A DNA stretch of 64,000 bases from Stercorarius parasiticus (taxonomy: Eukaryota > Chordata > Aves > Charadriiformes > Stercorariidae), in assembly GCA_013396915.1 (NCBI GenBank), contig VWZL01002555.1, positions 279,494 to 343,493 of the forward strand, read 5' to 3'. The notes beneath the pieces were generated by a model. That model saw only the letters and a list, made by a program, of their open reading frames with translations. It was not told the origin of the DNA and made no database searches. Positions 14,027 through 26,602 of this stretch are shown here, piece by piece (the first letter of the stretch is position 1; every line of letters begins with the position of its first letter). Both the position numbers and the translations under genes were made by a program.

Positions 14027-15688
14027 CTGAAAAGAAAGAGGAAAGATTACTCCTAATGATCTCAATCAAACACTATTCTCTTTGTTTATACTAGACAAAC
14101 AGGATCTTAAGAGGTGCATCTAGATGAGGAAGGACATTTTTCCCCCCTCTGTAAAAAGCCACCCCAATTATACAGTGATAACCTTTAACATCTTTTAAGC
14201 TGTAGGCAGTATTTTATATAAAGATGAATATAATTAATTGTTCTAATTTCAGCATGACTTATTCTAGGTGGTTTCTATAATAAGTAAAAGCAATAAATGC
14301 AAGTTTGGGGAAACCACTAGCGAGTTAATATTAAAACCTATTCCATGCATATATGTCTGCATATAGCGTGGTGGCACCTCTGTACTCCAGAAAAGAAAAA
14401 GCTTTACATTTCAAACAACCTCCCTCCATGAAATGTGTCTTGATTCTGCAAAATGCTGAGCAGCAGCAAACTGGGGAGAAAGTCAGTTAGTTTAGGCTAC
14501 TCAGCTCTCTTAGGAGATGCTACGAACTTTGCAAAACCAAATCCTACATTAACTACTAGTCTCTGCGCAGACATCAGTGACATTTCTGGGTGCCCTCCTT
14601 ACAGAAAGGAAATAATGCACCTTGACATCTCCACACATTTTCTAAAGAAAATTTGACTTTAGTAAGGGGAATTAGTGATGGAAAGGTTCTCTCCCATGAC
14701 AGGGATCAAAGGAAATTTCTCTTTAATGTCAGATTTCAACAAATGCTATTAAATTGCATTTAGCAATCTTTGGTAGAAATTTTCCCGAAGAGCTTTTCAC
14801 TTGAAGTCAACCTGTCACTGTCATTCCGGTAAACACCATAGAAGTTAAACTAGTCCTATCCAGACGACTAATTTATGCTAAAATTATGCTCTCCTGAGAA
14901 AACAAAAAGTATGGTTCAATTGCTGAAATATTCTGCAGTAACCTCCGGTCTCTGTCACACTTTCTATTGTTGCTGAGCAAGTCGTGCGTGCTCATAAAAC
15001 TTGTCAAAGGAGAAGAGATGCAGCTAGCAAAGTGCCAGGCAGAGATAGCAACTCTCAAATTCCAAAGTAAGGATGTTCTGGGCCTCTGTACGATTACAGC
15101 ATCTTCAATTTACCATATGCAATTCTGGGACCTAGCAGAAAAGCCGCTACTGTCTTCCAAAGCATTACTCTCTTTGGTTTTGCTGCTATGCAAGATGTAA
15201 AAATACAATCTCATCTCCACCTAAAAATTCGTGCTAGTCCTGGTTTCTCATGGAAAATCACAACAAACACGCTTTTCCCAGAGAAGACAACAAAGTGGAA
15301 TGACAGGATACTTTCCAACCAGGCCACCAGCAGGCAGGCAGGTCAGAAAAGTAACGGGTAAATTTACTTTCACTGTCCAACAGCACAGAGAAAACAGTTA
15401 AATCATAAAGCCATTTTCTAACATTGTTTCAGCTATAATACAGGGAGACATTATTAACATCATAAGTAAAGAACTGTCACTGTTGATGTGCGATCCTTAC
15501 CCCAGCAACGCTCCTTTGAGACATGCGGCTGGAAAGGACAGTCTAGAATTTGACAGCAAACAGGAAAATAAGGAAAAATGGCCTTGAAATTAAACCAATA
15601 AAATAAAAGCCTCCTTCAGCTATGTAGTGACCAGGAGATCTGGTTATCCTTTCAAGCAGTTTGGAGAGTACAAAACAAGAGTTCTCAC
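14027..15688 (-). other. MAST2: MAST2 intron 8
   Basis: 1662 bases, phase 1. I see no gene, repeat or site I can support in it. Confidence 0.8.
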
Positions 15689-15821
15689 CCTCCAGGGGAT
15701 CCCTGGTGAGTCCCAACTGGCTGATAATATAACGAGGAATGTCGCATTTAATTCCTTGCCCTTCCTTGGCATGGCCTTCTGCAGCTTCTAGCAAATGGTA
15801 GAACTCCTCAGGATCAAACTC
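15689..15821 (-). CDS. MAST2: MAST2 window exon 8 (end of pre-kinase domain)
   Basis: This 133-bp exon encodes [20 protein letters not shown], then [18 protein letters not shown] and TRDPLE, plus one base. The acceptor is gccttgctgtag and the donor is GGAGG/gtgaga. [20 protein letters not shown] is one of the strongest MAST signatures and closes the pre-kinase domain. The exit phase of 1 is completed by AA of exon 9 to give Glu. Confidence 0.97.
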
Positions 15822-18483
15822 CTACAGCAAGGCGGTGAGAGAGACAGAGAGAGGTACATGATTCAGCTTTACAATTACAAAAGATTTCTCCCCCATGTAG
15901 GAGATTCTTCAGAAATATCCAAAGTTAATTCTGGGCTCAGCAGTGATGTGAAACATTTGCAGTTATAACAAGCAAGGCAACGCATACCGCCCTACTCTGC
16001 AAAAATGACAGACATTTACAGCCTGCCAGATGTCCACTGGCTTAGATCTGCAAATCAAAACAGGACAAGGACTGTAGGGACTTTTTATGAACCAAACACA
16101 GGCTATCGGATAATACGGTCATGATAATGTAAGCACCAATGCAGACACACCTCCCAACTCCATCACACTGAGATGGGCCAGGGAAAGGTCTGTGAGGAGG
16201 ACTGAGGTGCCTTCTTCTGCCATCTCCATCTGACAGATGAGTTAAGCCAATATAAACCTCTCCTGCTTTCAAATGTCACTTCTGATCAAACCATACACCC
16301 AATCTGATTCTGTAACTGTCCCAACTTTAGCAATTGCTAATTAAATTATTAATAAAACAGGAATTGCTATTTTACCAGCAGAGAAGATTTCACTTTCTAT
16401 ATAAGAAATACTGCTGCAGTATTTCTTGTACTATACAGTACAGGATCATCTTATCAACTCAGTCTTGGTGTATGTGGTCTCTAAGGCAAGGAAAGGTTAT
16501 AAGGTGTGATCTCTTTTACTAGACTAACAGATACAGTTGGAAATAAAAGACAAGCTTCTGGCAGCAGGAGCACTCTGCTTAGAAGCAAGTTCACTAGTTA
16601 CCTTTAACTCTCCCCTACAAACGTCATTATTTGCCCGCAATGAGCAGCTTTGCCAAGGCTATTCAAAAATTTTTCTAGTGAAATGTGAGGATAAAACAGG
16701 AAGAGTGACAGCATACAGCTGTGAGGGCATCAGAAAAGAACCGACGGGAATGTGCTCAGCAGCGTAAGGGAAAAGAGAGCACAGAACTGCAAACAAGAAA
16801 AACAAATATGATGATGTAAATACATTTGAATGCTTAGAGAAACAGAGAAAAGAGGCACTACTTGATCGCTTTAAGCAATGGTGCTTAGATACATGCTGTC
16901 ACCGAAGACAGCAACAATGTAAGAAAGCAAGTTCCTTCCTAACTCTGCTGGAAAAGGATTCATCAGCTACCTCAGAATTGTCAGAGAGCAGGAGCCAGAC
17001 CAGAGAGGACCACGGGAGACAGATGGTCAACAGTATTGCACTACTGGAGGAGTGGAGTGGTGTGAGGGAAGAACTCTTCAAGATACAACTGTAGGTCTTT
17101 TATTGGTGAGTGAAGGACAAAAGAAAAAAGGTCTGGTGACAAAAAATTCCAACATACAAAAAACTAAGAAATTAAACAAATTCCAATTCTGTCTTCTTTT
17201 TAGTAGATTTATTTAATCATCTGAAAACAGTTCTACTTAAATGGAGAAGAATGATCCCTACTAAGCAGAAGCAAATGCTATGGAAAAATAATCTGGAAAA
17301 AAAATAAATTACATCCCAAAAGATGTTTTCAGTGATGAAAAAACCACATCATTATTATTTTCTTGAAGCCTGAGAGACTCAGTCCATAAATAAACCTTTC
17401 ACAGTCCGACAGGTTATACAAAGACTGAAGCCAAATAACTGAAGTTTAAAACACTTCGCCCAGTTAAAACAATCACAACCATCACAACCACTGCCTATAT
17501 GGTCAGTTATTTCACTTACAAGGAAGAAATAAGAATGAGCTGTGTTACTAATATTAACATTAATATTAAATCTTAGAATATTTGTTTATAAATTCACAAA
17601 CAATGAAGCCAGATGTTAAATTACCAAAAAAATATATTTTTTTAAAAAAGAAATTTAGTTCTCAAGCTATTTAAATAGTAGACTATCCACTGTGATATTT
17701 CTTGTTCTTTTAAGGGATAAAAGGGACGTTAATACTTAAGTCTTCATGTCAGCACAATAAAATACATATATGGAAAAAATTGCAAGAAAGGCAATCAAGG
17801 TTAAATAAGCAGGAAAGACTAATACACATATACAAATACTATTTTTATGCTTTGAAGTCTAGCCACTTCATTGTCAAGGTTGTCACTACATGCTTTGTAG
17901 TTCATTACTCAAATCTCAATGAGTTTAGGGCTTCCACCTGCTCCCACTCACTTTGCAGAACATCAGGTCCAGAAGATAGTGGAGGAACCTGGAGACCTAT
18001 TGATTTGCAGCTAAAAACTGGCTTGCGTTTGGATCTGCTTGCAGGTATGGAGGTGGGTTCACAAAACTTACTGAGGTTTCATGCCTTCCGAGATGATGTG
18101 TTACTAGTAGAGTGTATGCAAGAATAAATGACAATGGTGAACACCGCATAGACAAACACAATAAGCTTAAATTTAGTTGTCTTCTTCATTGTCTTCACTT
18201 CCAAAGGATATTTTGAATAAGGGCTAAAAGATAACTGGAGTCACAAAACTGCTCTAAATCACAAAAGTAGTTTTGAAAGCCAAAGAATTCCCAGTCTGAA
18301 TGGAATTGTGTCCAGGATTTTCACTGTAATCTAGTGGAGACTTCTTCAACAAGTAAGCGTAGGCATTTGTATTTCCAGTTGTGTAGCCTACCTCATCATC
18401 ACTAACAATGGTCTTCCTTGTGCTATAGGGTTCACAGCAAAGCAATCCACGTGACAGTTATGGAGGAGGAATAAGGGAACCCT

Positions 18484-19160
18484 CAAAAGGTCATGATTAG
18501 GGGCACAGAGTCTAGTTGGAGGTCAGTGACGAGTGGTGTTCCCCAGGGGTCAGTGTGGGGTCCAGTCCTCTTCAATATATTCATCAATGACCTGGATGAG
18601 GGGATAGAGTGCACCCTCAGCACGTTTGCCAATGACACAAAGCTGGGGGGGGTGNGGTGAGGCCGCACCTGGAGTACTGTGTCCAGTTCAAGAAGGACAG
18701 GGAACTGCTGGAAGGAGTGCAGCAAAGGGCTACAAAGATGATTAGGGGACTGGAGCACCTCTCTTATGAAGAAAGGCTGAGGGATTTGGGTCTCTTCAGT
18801 CTTGAAAAAAGACGGCTGAGGGGGGACCTTATCAACACTTATAAATACTTAAAGGGTGGGTGTCAGGAGGATGGGGCCAGGCTCTTTTCAGTGGTGCCCG
18901 GCAACAGGACAAGAGGTAACGGGCACAAACTTGAGCATAGGAAGTTCCACCTAAACACGAGGAGGAACTTCTTTACTTTGAGGGTGGCAGAGCATTGAAA
19001 CAGGCTGCCCAGAGAGGTGGTGGAGTCTCCATCTCTGGAGACATTCAAAACCGGCCTGGACGCTTTCCTGTGCAACCTGCTCTAAGGTGACCCTGCTCTG
19101 GCAGGGGGGTTGGAGTACATGATCTCCAGAGGTCCCTTCCAACCCTATGATTCTATAATA
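18484..19160 (+). mobile_element. CR1 LINE, 3' part of the reverse transcriptase gene, defective
   Basis: CR1 is a non-LTR retrotransposon of sauropsids. The plus strand reads [14 protein letters not shown] and then [15 protein letters not shown], the RT core. The catalytic box reads FANDTKL instead of FADDTKL. Immediately after it comes a G-run and an N (18655). The sequence then resumes at [11 protein letters not shown], so a segment of a few hundred bases of the usual CR1 is missing at the N. The protein's end follows ([34 protein letters not shown]). A TGA (18996-18998) replaces the Trp of the EHWNRLPRE motif. The 3' end is GTCCCTTCCAACCCTATGAT plus TCTATAATA. It lies antisense to MAST2 and cannot be active. 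Confidence 0.92.
18655..18655. other. Single ambiguous base inside the CR1 copy
   Basis: The only N noticed in the window. It sits in a GGGGGGGGTGNGGTGAGG context, exactly where the CR1 middle segment is missing, so it probably marks an assembly join. Confidence 0.9.
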
Positions 19161-20454
19161 AAAGTCTATTGGTATTTTCACCAGTAGCTCAGCAGATGTT
19201 TTCAAAAGCTGACATCGTTGGAAACATTGAACTACTCTTGTCTACTTTGACAAAGAAAGCTCTGAAAACCTCATTTATCTGCTAGTGACTCCAGTGATAA
19301 AAGTCACCCCTGTGCACAACTGCTGTTAACTGCACATCTATATCCAGCCACAGATTCCTAATTTAGCTAACTTCTTTAATGTCCCGATCAGATGTACCTT
19401 CTTTGTCATTTTTATGTGCAGAAAGAACCATTACATTGTGAGCTTCAACCTCTCATTTAACACAAGCCAAAGAATTTCATCCTGCTATTTCCTAAGTTTC
19501 TACTGCAGGTTTGTGACACCTTCTCCAGCCCTCAAACAATTTTTTGTGACTCTTCCCTACACTTTCACCAATTTTTCCAACACCCTTTTAAAATAGTGTC
19601 ACAGAACTGACACTGAACCCCTATAACCAACAACATCTCGTTCCATATGTATTCAAGAATTGTATTAGCCGTCTTGCTGTGGCATCACAGTGAGAATGCA
19701 TGCTCAGGCTGCATAAGTATTTTTGGAGTCGCACGACTTCAGGACACAGTGGCCTATTTCATTGGGATGGCCTATACACTTTTCACCATATCCTAGAGTT
19801 AAATAAAAGAATATGGTCTTACTAGCCAGAGTAAGTTGTTGAAAAAAAAGTAGAGACTTGCTTTTCCATATATTCCAGTAACATTGAAAAGGATTTGAAC
19901 CATACGCTTCCAAATCTGCTTGGATCTCTTACTTGCCTATCCCTCTTTGTTCACAGCTGGAAAACCTGACATGATGTTTCTCTGCAATTGCTGGGTCTAC
20001 AGTAAGAGTTTTGAGTCCAAGAACCCAAACATCATTTATATCATGGACAGGAACTTCTTCCTTAGCAACAGTTCTTTCCTAGCATGGCTCTCTGGGCACC
20101 GTACGCACACCATACATGTACACACTCTTCACTGTACCTACTAAAACCATGAGGAAAATCAGGTGGCATCAAGTAGCATGAAATGATGTCAACAGCTACA
20201 TCTGCCCCCTCAGCCATAAACTTTATACTAAAATATAATTAAGCTGCTGTTGCAGCTGACATTTCATTGGAAAGATACTTCTATATTAATGCAAAAGACA
20301 TTTAGTACTTCTTTTTGTAAAATATTGATTTATTTTTCATCAATGCTTTTATGAGATTTTAAAGCTTTCTCTTGAAGGCTTTGTGCTCCTTATCTCCCAA
20401 ACACACACCAGACTCTTTAGATCATACACGCACACTCCCAAGGACCAAACCTAC

Positions 20455-20556
20455 CAGGCACTCAAGCAGCCGAGCTGGACGTGCAATGATAATCATCAGC
20501 TTCTTCACAAGTTGGGTAACGAAGGCAACCTCGGAGCTCTCGGATCGCTCGTGGGC
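20455..20556 (-). CDS. MAST2: MAST2 window exon 7 (pre-kinase domain)
   Basis: This 102-bp exon of 34 codons encodes [20 protein letters not shown] and then [14 protein letters not shown]. The acceptor is ctctccacag and the donor is TGCCTG/gtaggt. It is part of the DUF1908 pre-kinase domain. The motif [13 protein letters not shown] is a family signature. Both ends are phase 0. The Thr in AFVTQL is where I remember Met in mammalian MAST2; that is a minor difference with no clear consequence. Confidence 0.97.
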
Positions 20557-22427
20557 CTGTGGAGAGCAGAACATCACATTATGGTCCTAGCGGTGAACTC
20601 TTCATTTTTATGTCAGATGCTGAATGCGGAGCAATCACAAGCTCAGCAACTGTAATTCAGCAGCAAAGGCATGACTGAGTGTGGGCAGGCAACGATCTCC
20701 GCTCATCCAAAGATGCCAAGTTACATAGAGGTTTTCCATTACAGCTGACTCCTTTTATCATGCAAGAGATATTTCAAAGGCTCTATTTGCATCATATCAC
20801 CTATCAATTGTATTAGATATGATCTGCTTTTATTTTACTTTTTAAAATGAAACTAGGAATACTGTTTTTTTTCAATTTTACCTTCCACATGATACCAACG
20901 TCCAGATAATTACTAACAGCCACACATATTTCTACGCTTTACTTTCATTTAGAATTTGAACTACTACTGTTCATCATCAAGAAAAACCTAACCTTTAATT
21001 TCTCTTTATTTATTTTTATAAATCCTGGTGAACAACTACAGTATTGTATTGTATTCTATGTAAGACCAAGCACATAAGCAAAGCAAAGAGCATATAGAAA
21101 CCTAATTCAGAGAATTTATTCTTCTTTACCAGATTTCAGTATAAATTCAAGGCTTAGTTTCAAGGGGCGGGGGGTGTGACAGGGTGTCTTTTTATAACAA
21201 TAAATATACTAAAGCAAATGTAAAAAAAAAACAACCACGCAACCATGAAAGATAAATTTGGACAACCACCCCCCAAATTACTCTCCTTTTGCTCAAGCAC
21301 ACATGGTCAGTCCTGAAGCACAAATAAAATAGTATTTCATTGCAGGGTGATAAAAAGATTATTCCAATGAGTAAAAAACTCTGAAACAAAGTACAGCTAT
21401 TTTTTCCCCATGGTCTAAAAATTAGGCTTTAGCAGAACCACAAATATAAAGTCCAGAAATTAAACAATGAGGCAGTTGCTTATAGGAATGATATTTTATC
21501 ACCAATGATGCAAGCAGCAAGAAACTAAAGGTTCATTTAGCATTCTTCATTAGCACCATCTAAGAAAAAGACATATATGGGTGAGAAGTCAAATCACACT
21601 GGTGATCACCTAAAAGAACAATAAAAACACAGGGAAGCAGAAATTCAGAGCTAGAAACACACAAGCAGCATTTTCAATAATATATCCCTGATATTTTGTT
21701 ACCATACAAAAAAATCAAGAGTTCATTATTTCTCATTTTGACACAGGTCAGAATAAGAAGTGTTATTTGTTTACTTTGGCACTGATAAGCTAGGGCTAGA
21801 ATTTTAACCTTGAAGAAAATAATGTCATCTAAAAAGAACATCAGAGATGCTTTCTGGCTATAGAGCCTTATAAAGAAGATTATTTTGAAAGCACTGAAAT
21901 AAGTTGCAATTTTTTTTCTACCTAAAAGGTATTTTCTAATTATAAAATAGAAAATAATCAAAATGATAACAATTAGTATTCACCATGTGTCCCTTAATGC
22001 ATTATGCAAACTTATGAGTTAAAATATGAATTCTAGAAAGAAATTAATGCTTTCATATTTGAAAAGCCATTCCAGATCACCAGGGGTTAGCTGTGTTGAA
22101 ATGAATAAATAAAACATCAACAACTTTATATTATTTGAAATATGAGCCACGCAATTGGAAAGTCCTTCCCCCCCGGTAAGTTATATTATGCAAAAAATAA
22201 TAATTTGTCCTTTTGCATCCATTTGTATTGTTGAAGCAAACTTATTCTTTCAAATCAAGTCCTTTTGCTCTCTCCTTTTCTCATCTACAACAATTTAGGC
22301 AAAATAATTTAAAAATGTAACTAATTTAATCAGGTGTCTCTTTTGAAAATGAAAAGCTAGACCATGACTGCCGAACGATAGAGAAAAGCAAAAGGAAAAA
22401 AAAAAGGTTACAACAATCAAACACAAC

Positions 22428-22574
22428 TTGTAACAGCCACTCAGCCATCATCTCTGCACGGCGCTGCTCTTCCAAGATCCGCAGTAAAACTGCCTCTTCT
22501 TGTTTCCTTCTGGCGCAGGACAGCCCAGACATCCCTACAGACGGCTTGTTTACAATCTGTCCCAAAGACAGCAT
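22428..22574 (-). other. Candidate in-frame exon (cassette or alternative first exon)
   Basis: On the minus strand an ATG (22574-22572) follows ccctctggtttccag directly. The frame is then open for 49 codons to CAA/gttgtg at 22428. The peptide begins MLSLGQIVNKPSV, has a second Met (MSGLSCARR), and ends with a charged helical stretch, KQEEAVLLRILEEQRRAEMM and then AEWLLQ. The length of 147 and phase 0 at both ends match the phase 0 junction between exons 6 and 7, so the frame survives inclusion. Splicing to exon 7 would give [11 protein letters not shown], close in look to the normal KLLQD-AHERSES. Against it: the donor is weak, and I know of no such MAST2 exon. It is not included in the gene model. 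Confidence 0.35.
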
Positions 22575-25500
22575 CTGGAAACCAGAGGGTTATATGGCCA
22601 AGCACTGCCTGCCGCTTCCGTGTGCCTTGGTACAAGGCTTGCCATCTAATTAGCAGTTCCCAATGACGACACGCTTGTCTGAAGGTTGCTGGTGGCATTT
22701 CAGGGTTTCCCAGCCTCCCGAGGGGAGGAGGGAGAAGCTATAGGGGTTGTGGGTAGAGGCTGATGCCATTCCGACACACATTGCCAGTGACACGTGTACA
22801 GGAGGTAGCAATGGGCAATTTACAAACCGATTCCCTTATCTGAAAGACCCATCCGTCACTAACTGTAGCTACTCGGGCATGAAATTAAAATCACTGTCCT
22901 CCCCTGGGGTTCAGCAGGACCAATAACTGGGATATGCAAGTCACAACGCTGTAATTGAGCTAATATACTGACAGAAACCAAAACAATAGACCTGCAATGC
23001 CAAGAACCAATAAATTCACACTCAGGCTTGTACTAAGAAAGCAAACCCAATCGGAATATCCATTTGCCAATGTGCAGCATCAGTCATCACAGTATAATAC
23101 TAACACCCTCCCCTTTTTCTTTTGTTCCTTGCACAGGAACACCTGTAATCCTTCACCTTCCTCACCAATTGGCTACACCTACACAAAAGCCATTAAACTT
23201 CTCTTGGCAAGTTTCGCCCCATCAATTCAACCAAGTAATAACTGACTAAAACCTTTTTTTACCCAGGAACCTGAGCTGCCATCCCATCCTCTAATCCCAT
23301 CTCACAGTAACAGATAAAGAACTGAATGTCATATATTCTTTTTCATAAGTGCTTTATCTTATTTTTCAATTTTTTAACTTTATCTGTGACGTATAACACT
23401 CAAGTTCATCTTTTCTAAAATAAAGAAAATCTCTTAAATTCATTTTTACTTCAGGATAATTTCAGTGATGCAATAAGCAATAGGTTTTTCTGACCAAAAG
23501 ACAGTATTTCACGCTCTAAACAAGGGAAAAGATCTCATTTGCCATAACTAATGAGATTTGTTGGTATTTCATCACAAAAGTCAGGATCTTAAAACTTCTG
23601 AAAGCTTTCTGGTTTTGTGCATTTAAACAGCTGATTTCCTTATTCACTAATAAATCATCTTCCTCATCTTTCTATATCTTATAAAAACGTACCGTAAAAC
23701 TATATATCCTACTGCACAGACCATACAACTTCCCAAGCAGAAGAGCTTTTTTGATGACCTTCCAGTTGGTATTTTTATATAGCGTGTAACTCTGGATGGG
23801 ACATTAAAAGCTAAGCAAAGGTAAAGACCCTGCACTCAAGTTTGGCATAATCTAATATTGTCTCCAAACTTCTTGCGTTTCAGGCAAGTCCTCCAAAAGA
23901 AATATTATCGCCAATTTCTGTATATTTAGACAGAAATGTCCCAATTATTTCCTTTCAGAATGCAGGCTGAAAGGCAAAGCACAGGCTGGAAAGCGGGGAA
24001 TACAAGTACTTTTTAAATATTGAAGCACAAAAGACAAGGAACTATGATAGTACAGAAAAAACAACTGAGGAAGATGTGGAATTAAGTCTTTGGCATTCCT
24101 CTGCTGTCTTCAGTTTCTTTGTCCTCTTCCTTCCCAGCCTGTTTTGCCTCCCTTGTCTCTCTAAGCTTTCCATTTAATCGTCTCTAGCCCACCTCTCTTC
24201 CTAAAGTAAATCAATTAAACTTAAGAGCTGACCCTTCTCTCACCCCCAAGGCTCTGCAGAAGACGGTAAGGAGAAAGAGGTCAAAGCGAGCCCTGAATGT
24301 CAATTCCTGAACAAGCACAGAGATGACCATTGTATCTTCTCTAATAACAGTTCAATGTCATCTTTCCCTGTGCTTAGGAGGAGCAGTAGGATCAAAGGGA
24401 AAAGGACATTTAAGAAGCGTGTTTTGAGGATTTGTTCTGAGGAAGGGGAGAGGAAAGGAAAAAGCAGATTTATCTGACCCACAGCTTCTCTGAAATCCTG
24501 ATTAATCTGTTCAGGCCAGAAGACAGGACTGAAAGTGCAGACTGGAAGTAGCCAGACTCAATTTACTGCTCTCTTAATTCCTTATGATATGAGAAATCAT
24601 CATCCACATACAGAGGAGGAAAGTCTAGGAGCGTGAGAATTTCAACCTCCAAGTATCTGCTACCAGAAACAGTAACACACACTGCAGTCCCCTCGCGTCC
24701 CTTGAAACGTAAGCTCTTTTGCCAAGCATACACTCCCACTTTTAGTGAAATCTTTTCAACTTCCAAACCATCACCCAAAGAGGCCTGATCCCTTATTTCA
24801 TAGCTGACGCATGGAAATACCCTGCCTCCAGACTCTGAAGATACAAAGTGGACCCAGTGGCACATCCTCATCTGGCTGCAGGGAATCCTCCACCTCCCCT
24901 TTTCACTGCCCTCCCCAGGCAGGACCCGTCTCCTGCCTCCCCAGTCCGCAGCCAGCCAGCACTGGGCCCACCAGTAACAGCTGGGTGATGCTTACCCTGC
25001 TGGAGAAGGGTACACTGCCACTCTCAAATTTTCCTCTCTGTTAAAGACTACAGATACTGAACAATTTCTTTGACTGGACACAGTTTCTCCAGCCCTGGAT
25101 GATGGCATCAATGGTCAAACTCTTGCATGGCATCCAAAGAACACCACTTTCACCAGGAAACACATTTTTTTTACTACTAAATGCATCCATAGTGGTTGCT
25201 GATATCCCATGGGCAGACAACCATATAGGTCCTTGAAAGATATTCCGTACCTCTCTTGATCTGTCAAAATTATATTCACCATCCAGGCAGAACACCACAA
25301 AACCAAACATGAGTCATTTTTCTCCCATGCATAATAAATATCAGGGAAACTACAGCCACGCTCATGTAAATGAGGCAGACAAAGATTTTAGCTGATACAA
25401 GGGAAGATTCTGCCAATACAAGGGAAGTTTTAACAAAGCTTTTTAATACAATAATTGTATATTGCTATAGTATTTTTATTCATCTGCCATTTTCTAATGC

Positions 25501-26194
25501 CTGGAAAGAGTGGCAAAGGGGCACAAACTAGTGGGTTGGCAAACTGGTCAACGACATATAAACACATCTTCACCAAACAGATTAAAAATCATCACAGAAA
25601 ATAAATTATTTCAGATGCTCTGCTTCTAGGCGTCTCAGTGATATTTGTTATCTGACACTGCGATCTTTATAAATCCTGTGTTTTCAGCTTGCTGTCTCCT
25701 TATATCAAAGCAGAGGATCAGGAAGACATTCCCAAACAGAGGTCTGGACCCAGCAACTGGTAATAGCACTGACTCTTCACAACAGCTATAGCATAAATTC
25801 TAAAAGATTTTTTGAATTTTATATTATTTTCATTTTAAAGGGAAAGAGCGATTTTTAATGAGTGGCTGATGCATACTGAGCATGCATTAAAATTGTGCCC
25901 CCTTGTGTATTTTCATGGGCTTTGAACACCACAAAACACATCGAAGTACTAAAAAACCCACAACTGGATTAACTTCAGCTCAAGAAAATCTTTTATGAAA
26001 AATTAATCGCAACACTACAAACTATGGTGTTTTCACTCCTTGAAGGCACTATTGTAATTAATAAGTCATTCCGAGTCTTGAAGCACATGAAAGAAAAGTT
26101 CAGTAATTTCCTTCATCTGGATGAACCCAATTTTCATAAATGGTAAAGACTGCCTTTGACTTACTCATATGCATATTTAACTTTTGTACAAACG

Positions 26195-26292
26195 AAGTAC
26201 ACAGGTGAAGTGATTTGCTCAAATCCGCCCGTGGTAAATCACCCAGCAGACTGGAACAACGCAGATCTCCTGACACCCCCACCTGCTGCCTT
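26195..26292 (-). mobile_element. MIR-like SINE relic
   Basis: The plus strand reads GTACACAGGTGAAGTGATTT, GCTCAAAT, then GCAGATCTCCTGACACC. That order matches the reverse complement of the MIR/CORE-SINE body (ACAGGTGAAGTGACTTGCCC ... GTCTCCTGACTCC). Many mismatches and a small deletion suggest great age. The identification is from memory and needs a profile search. Confidence 0.5.
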
Positions 26293-26392
26293 TCACCTGG
26301 AATCCACATTGTCTCTCCTAAAATCAAAGCTCTGGCTTATTGTTTAAAGTTTCAATCAAAATAATATATTCTACTTCCCAGAGAACACTTAC

Positions 26393-26602
26393 ATCCTGGA
26401 GAAGTTTCTCCAAGTTTTCCTGCAGCTCATAAAAGTACCGAGAAGTAATAAGACCTTCACGTGATTTATCTAGGCAATCTCTGGCCAGTTCAATAACTTG
26501 ATGATGAATGAAACTTAGGACCCCATCTGCTAATTGCAGCACGTTCTCTGGAGCATTAGAGGCAATAAACTCTGCCAGCCGTTCTTCCATCTGCGCCGTG
26601 GC
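26393..26602 (-). CDS. MAST2: MAST2 window exon 6 (pre-kinase helical domain)
   Basis: This 210-bp exon is exactly 70 codons. It runs from [16 protein letters not shown] through [20 protein letters not shown] and [20 protein letters not shown]. The acceptor is gtactcag and the donor is CAGGAT/gtaagt. It forms the core of the MAST pre-kinase domain, a predicted helical bundle found only in this family. Both boundaries are phase 0, so the exon could be skipped, or another in-frame exon inserted after it, without breaking the frame. This matters for the candidate exon at 22428-22574 in the next intron. Confidence 0.97.

Larger units (their letters stand above)
15822..20454 (-). other. MAST2: MAST2 intron 7
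   Basis: 4633 bases, phase 0. It contains the largest CR1 copy in the window (about 18484-19160, with one N at 18655). The remainder is AT-rich with no recognised feature. Confidence 0.85.
20557..26392 (-). other. MAST2: MAST2 intron 6
   Basis: 5836 bases, phase 0. It contains a MIR-like SINE relic about 100 bases from exon 6 (26195-26292), a GC-richer zone at about 22440-22960 that includes a coding-looking candidate exon (22428-22574), and otherwise AT-rich sequence with nothing recognised. Confidence 0.85.

Noticed and set aside
24563..25044. Opposing frames of 102 and 77 codons in intron 6
   Set aside because: No homology, no fitting splice phases, and frames open on both strands, as expected by chance in a GC-richer patch.
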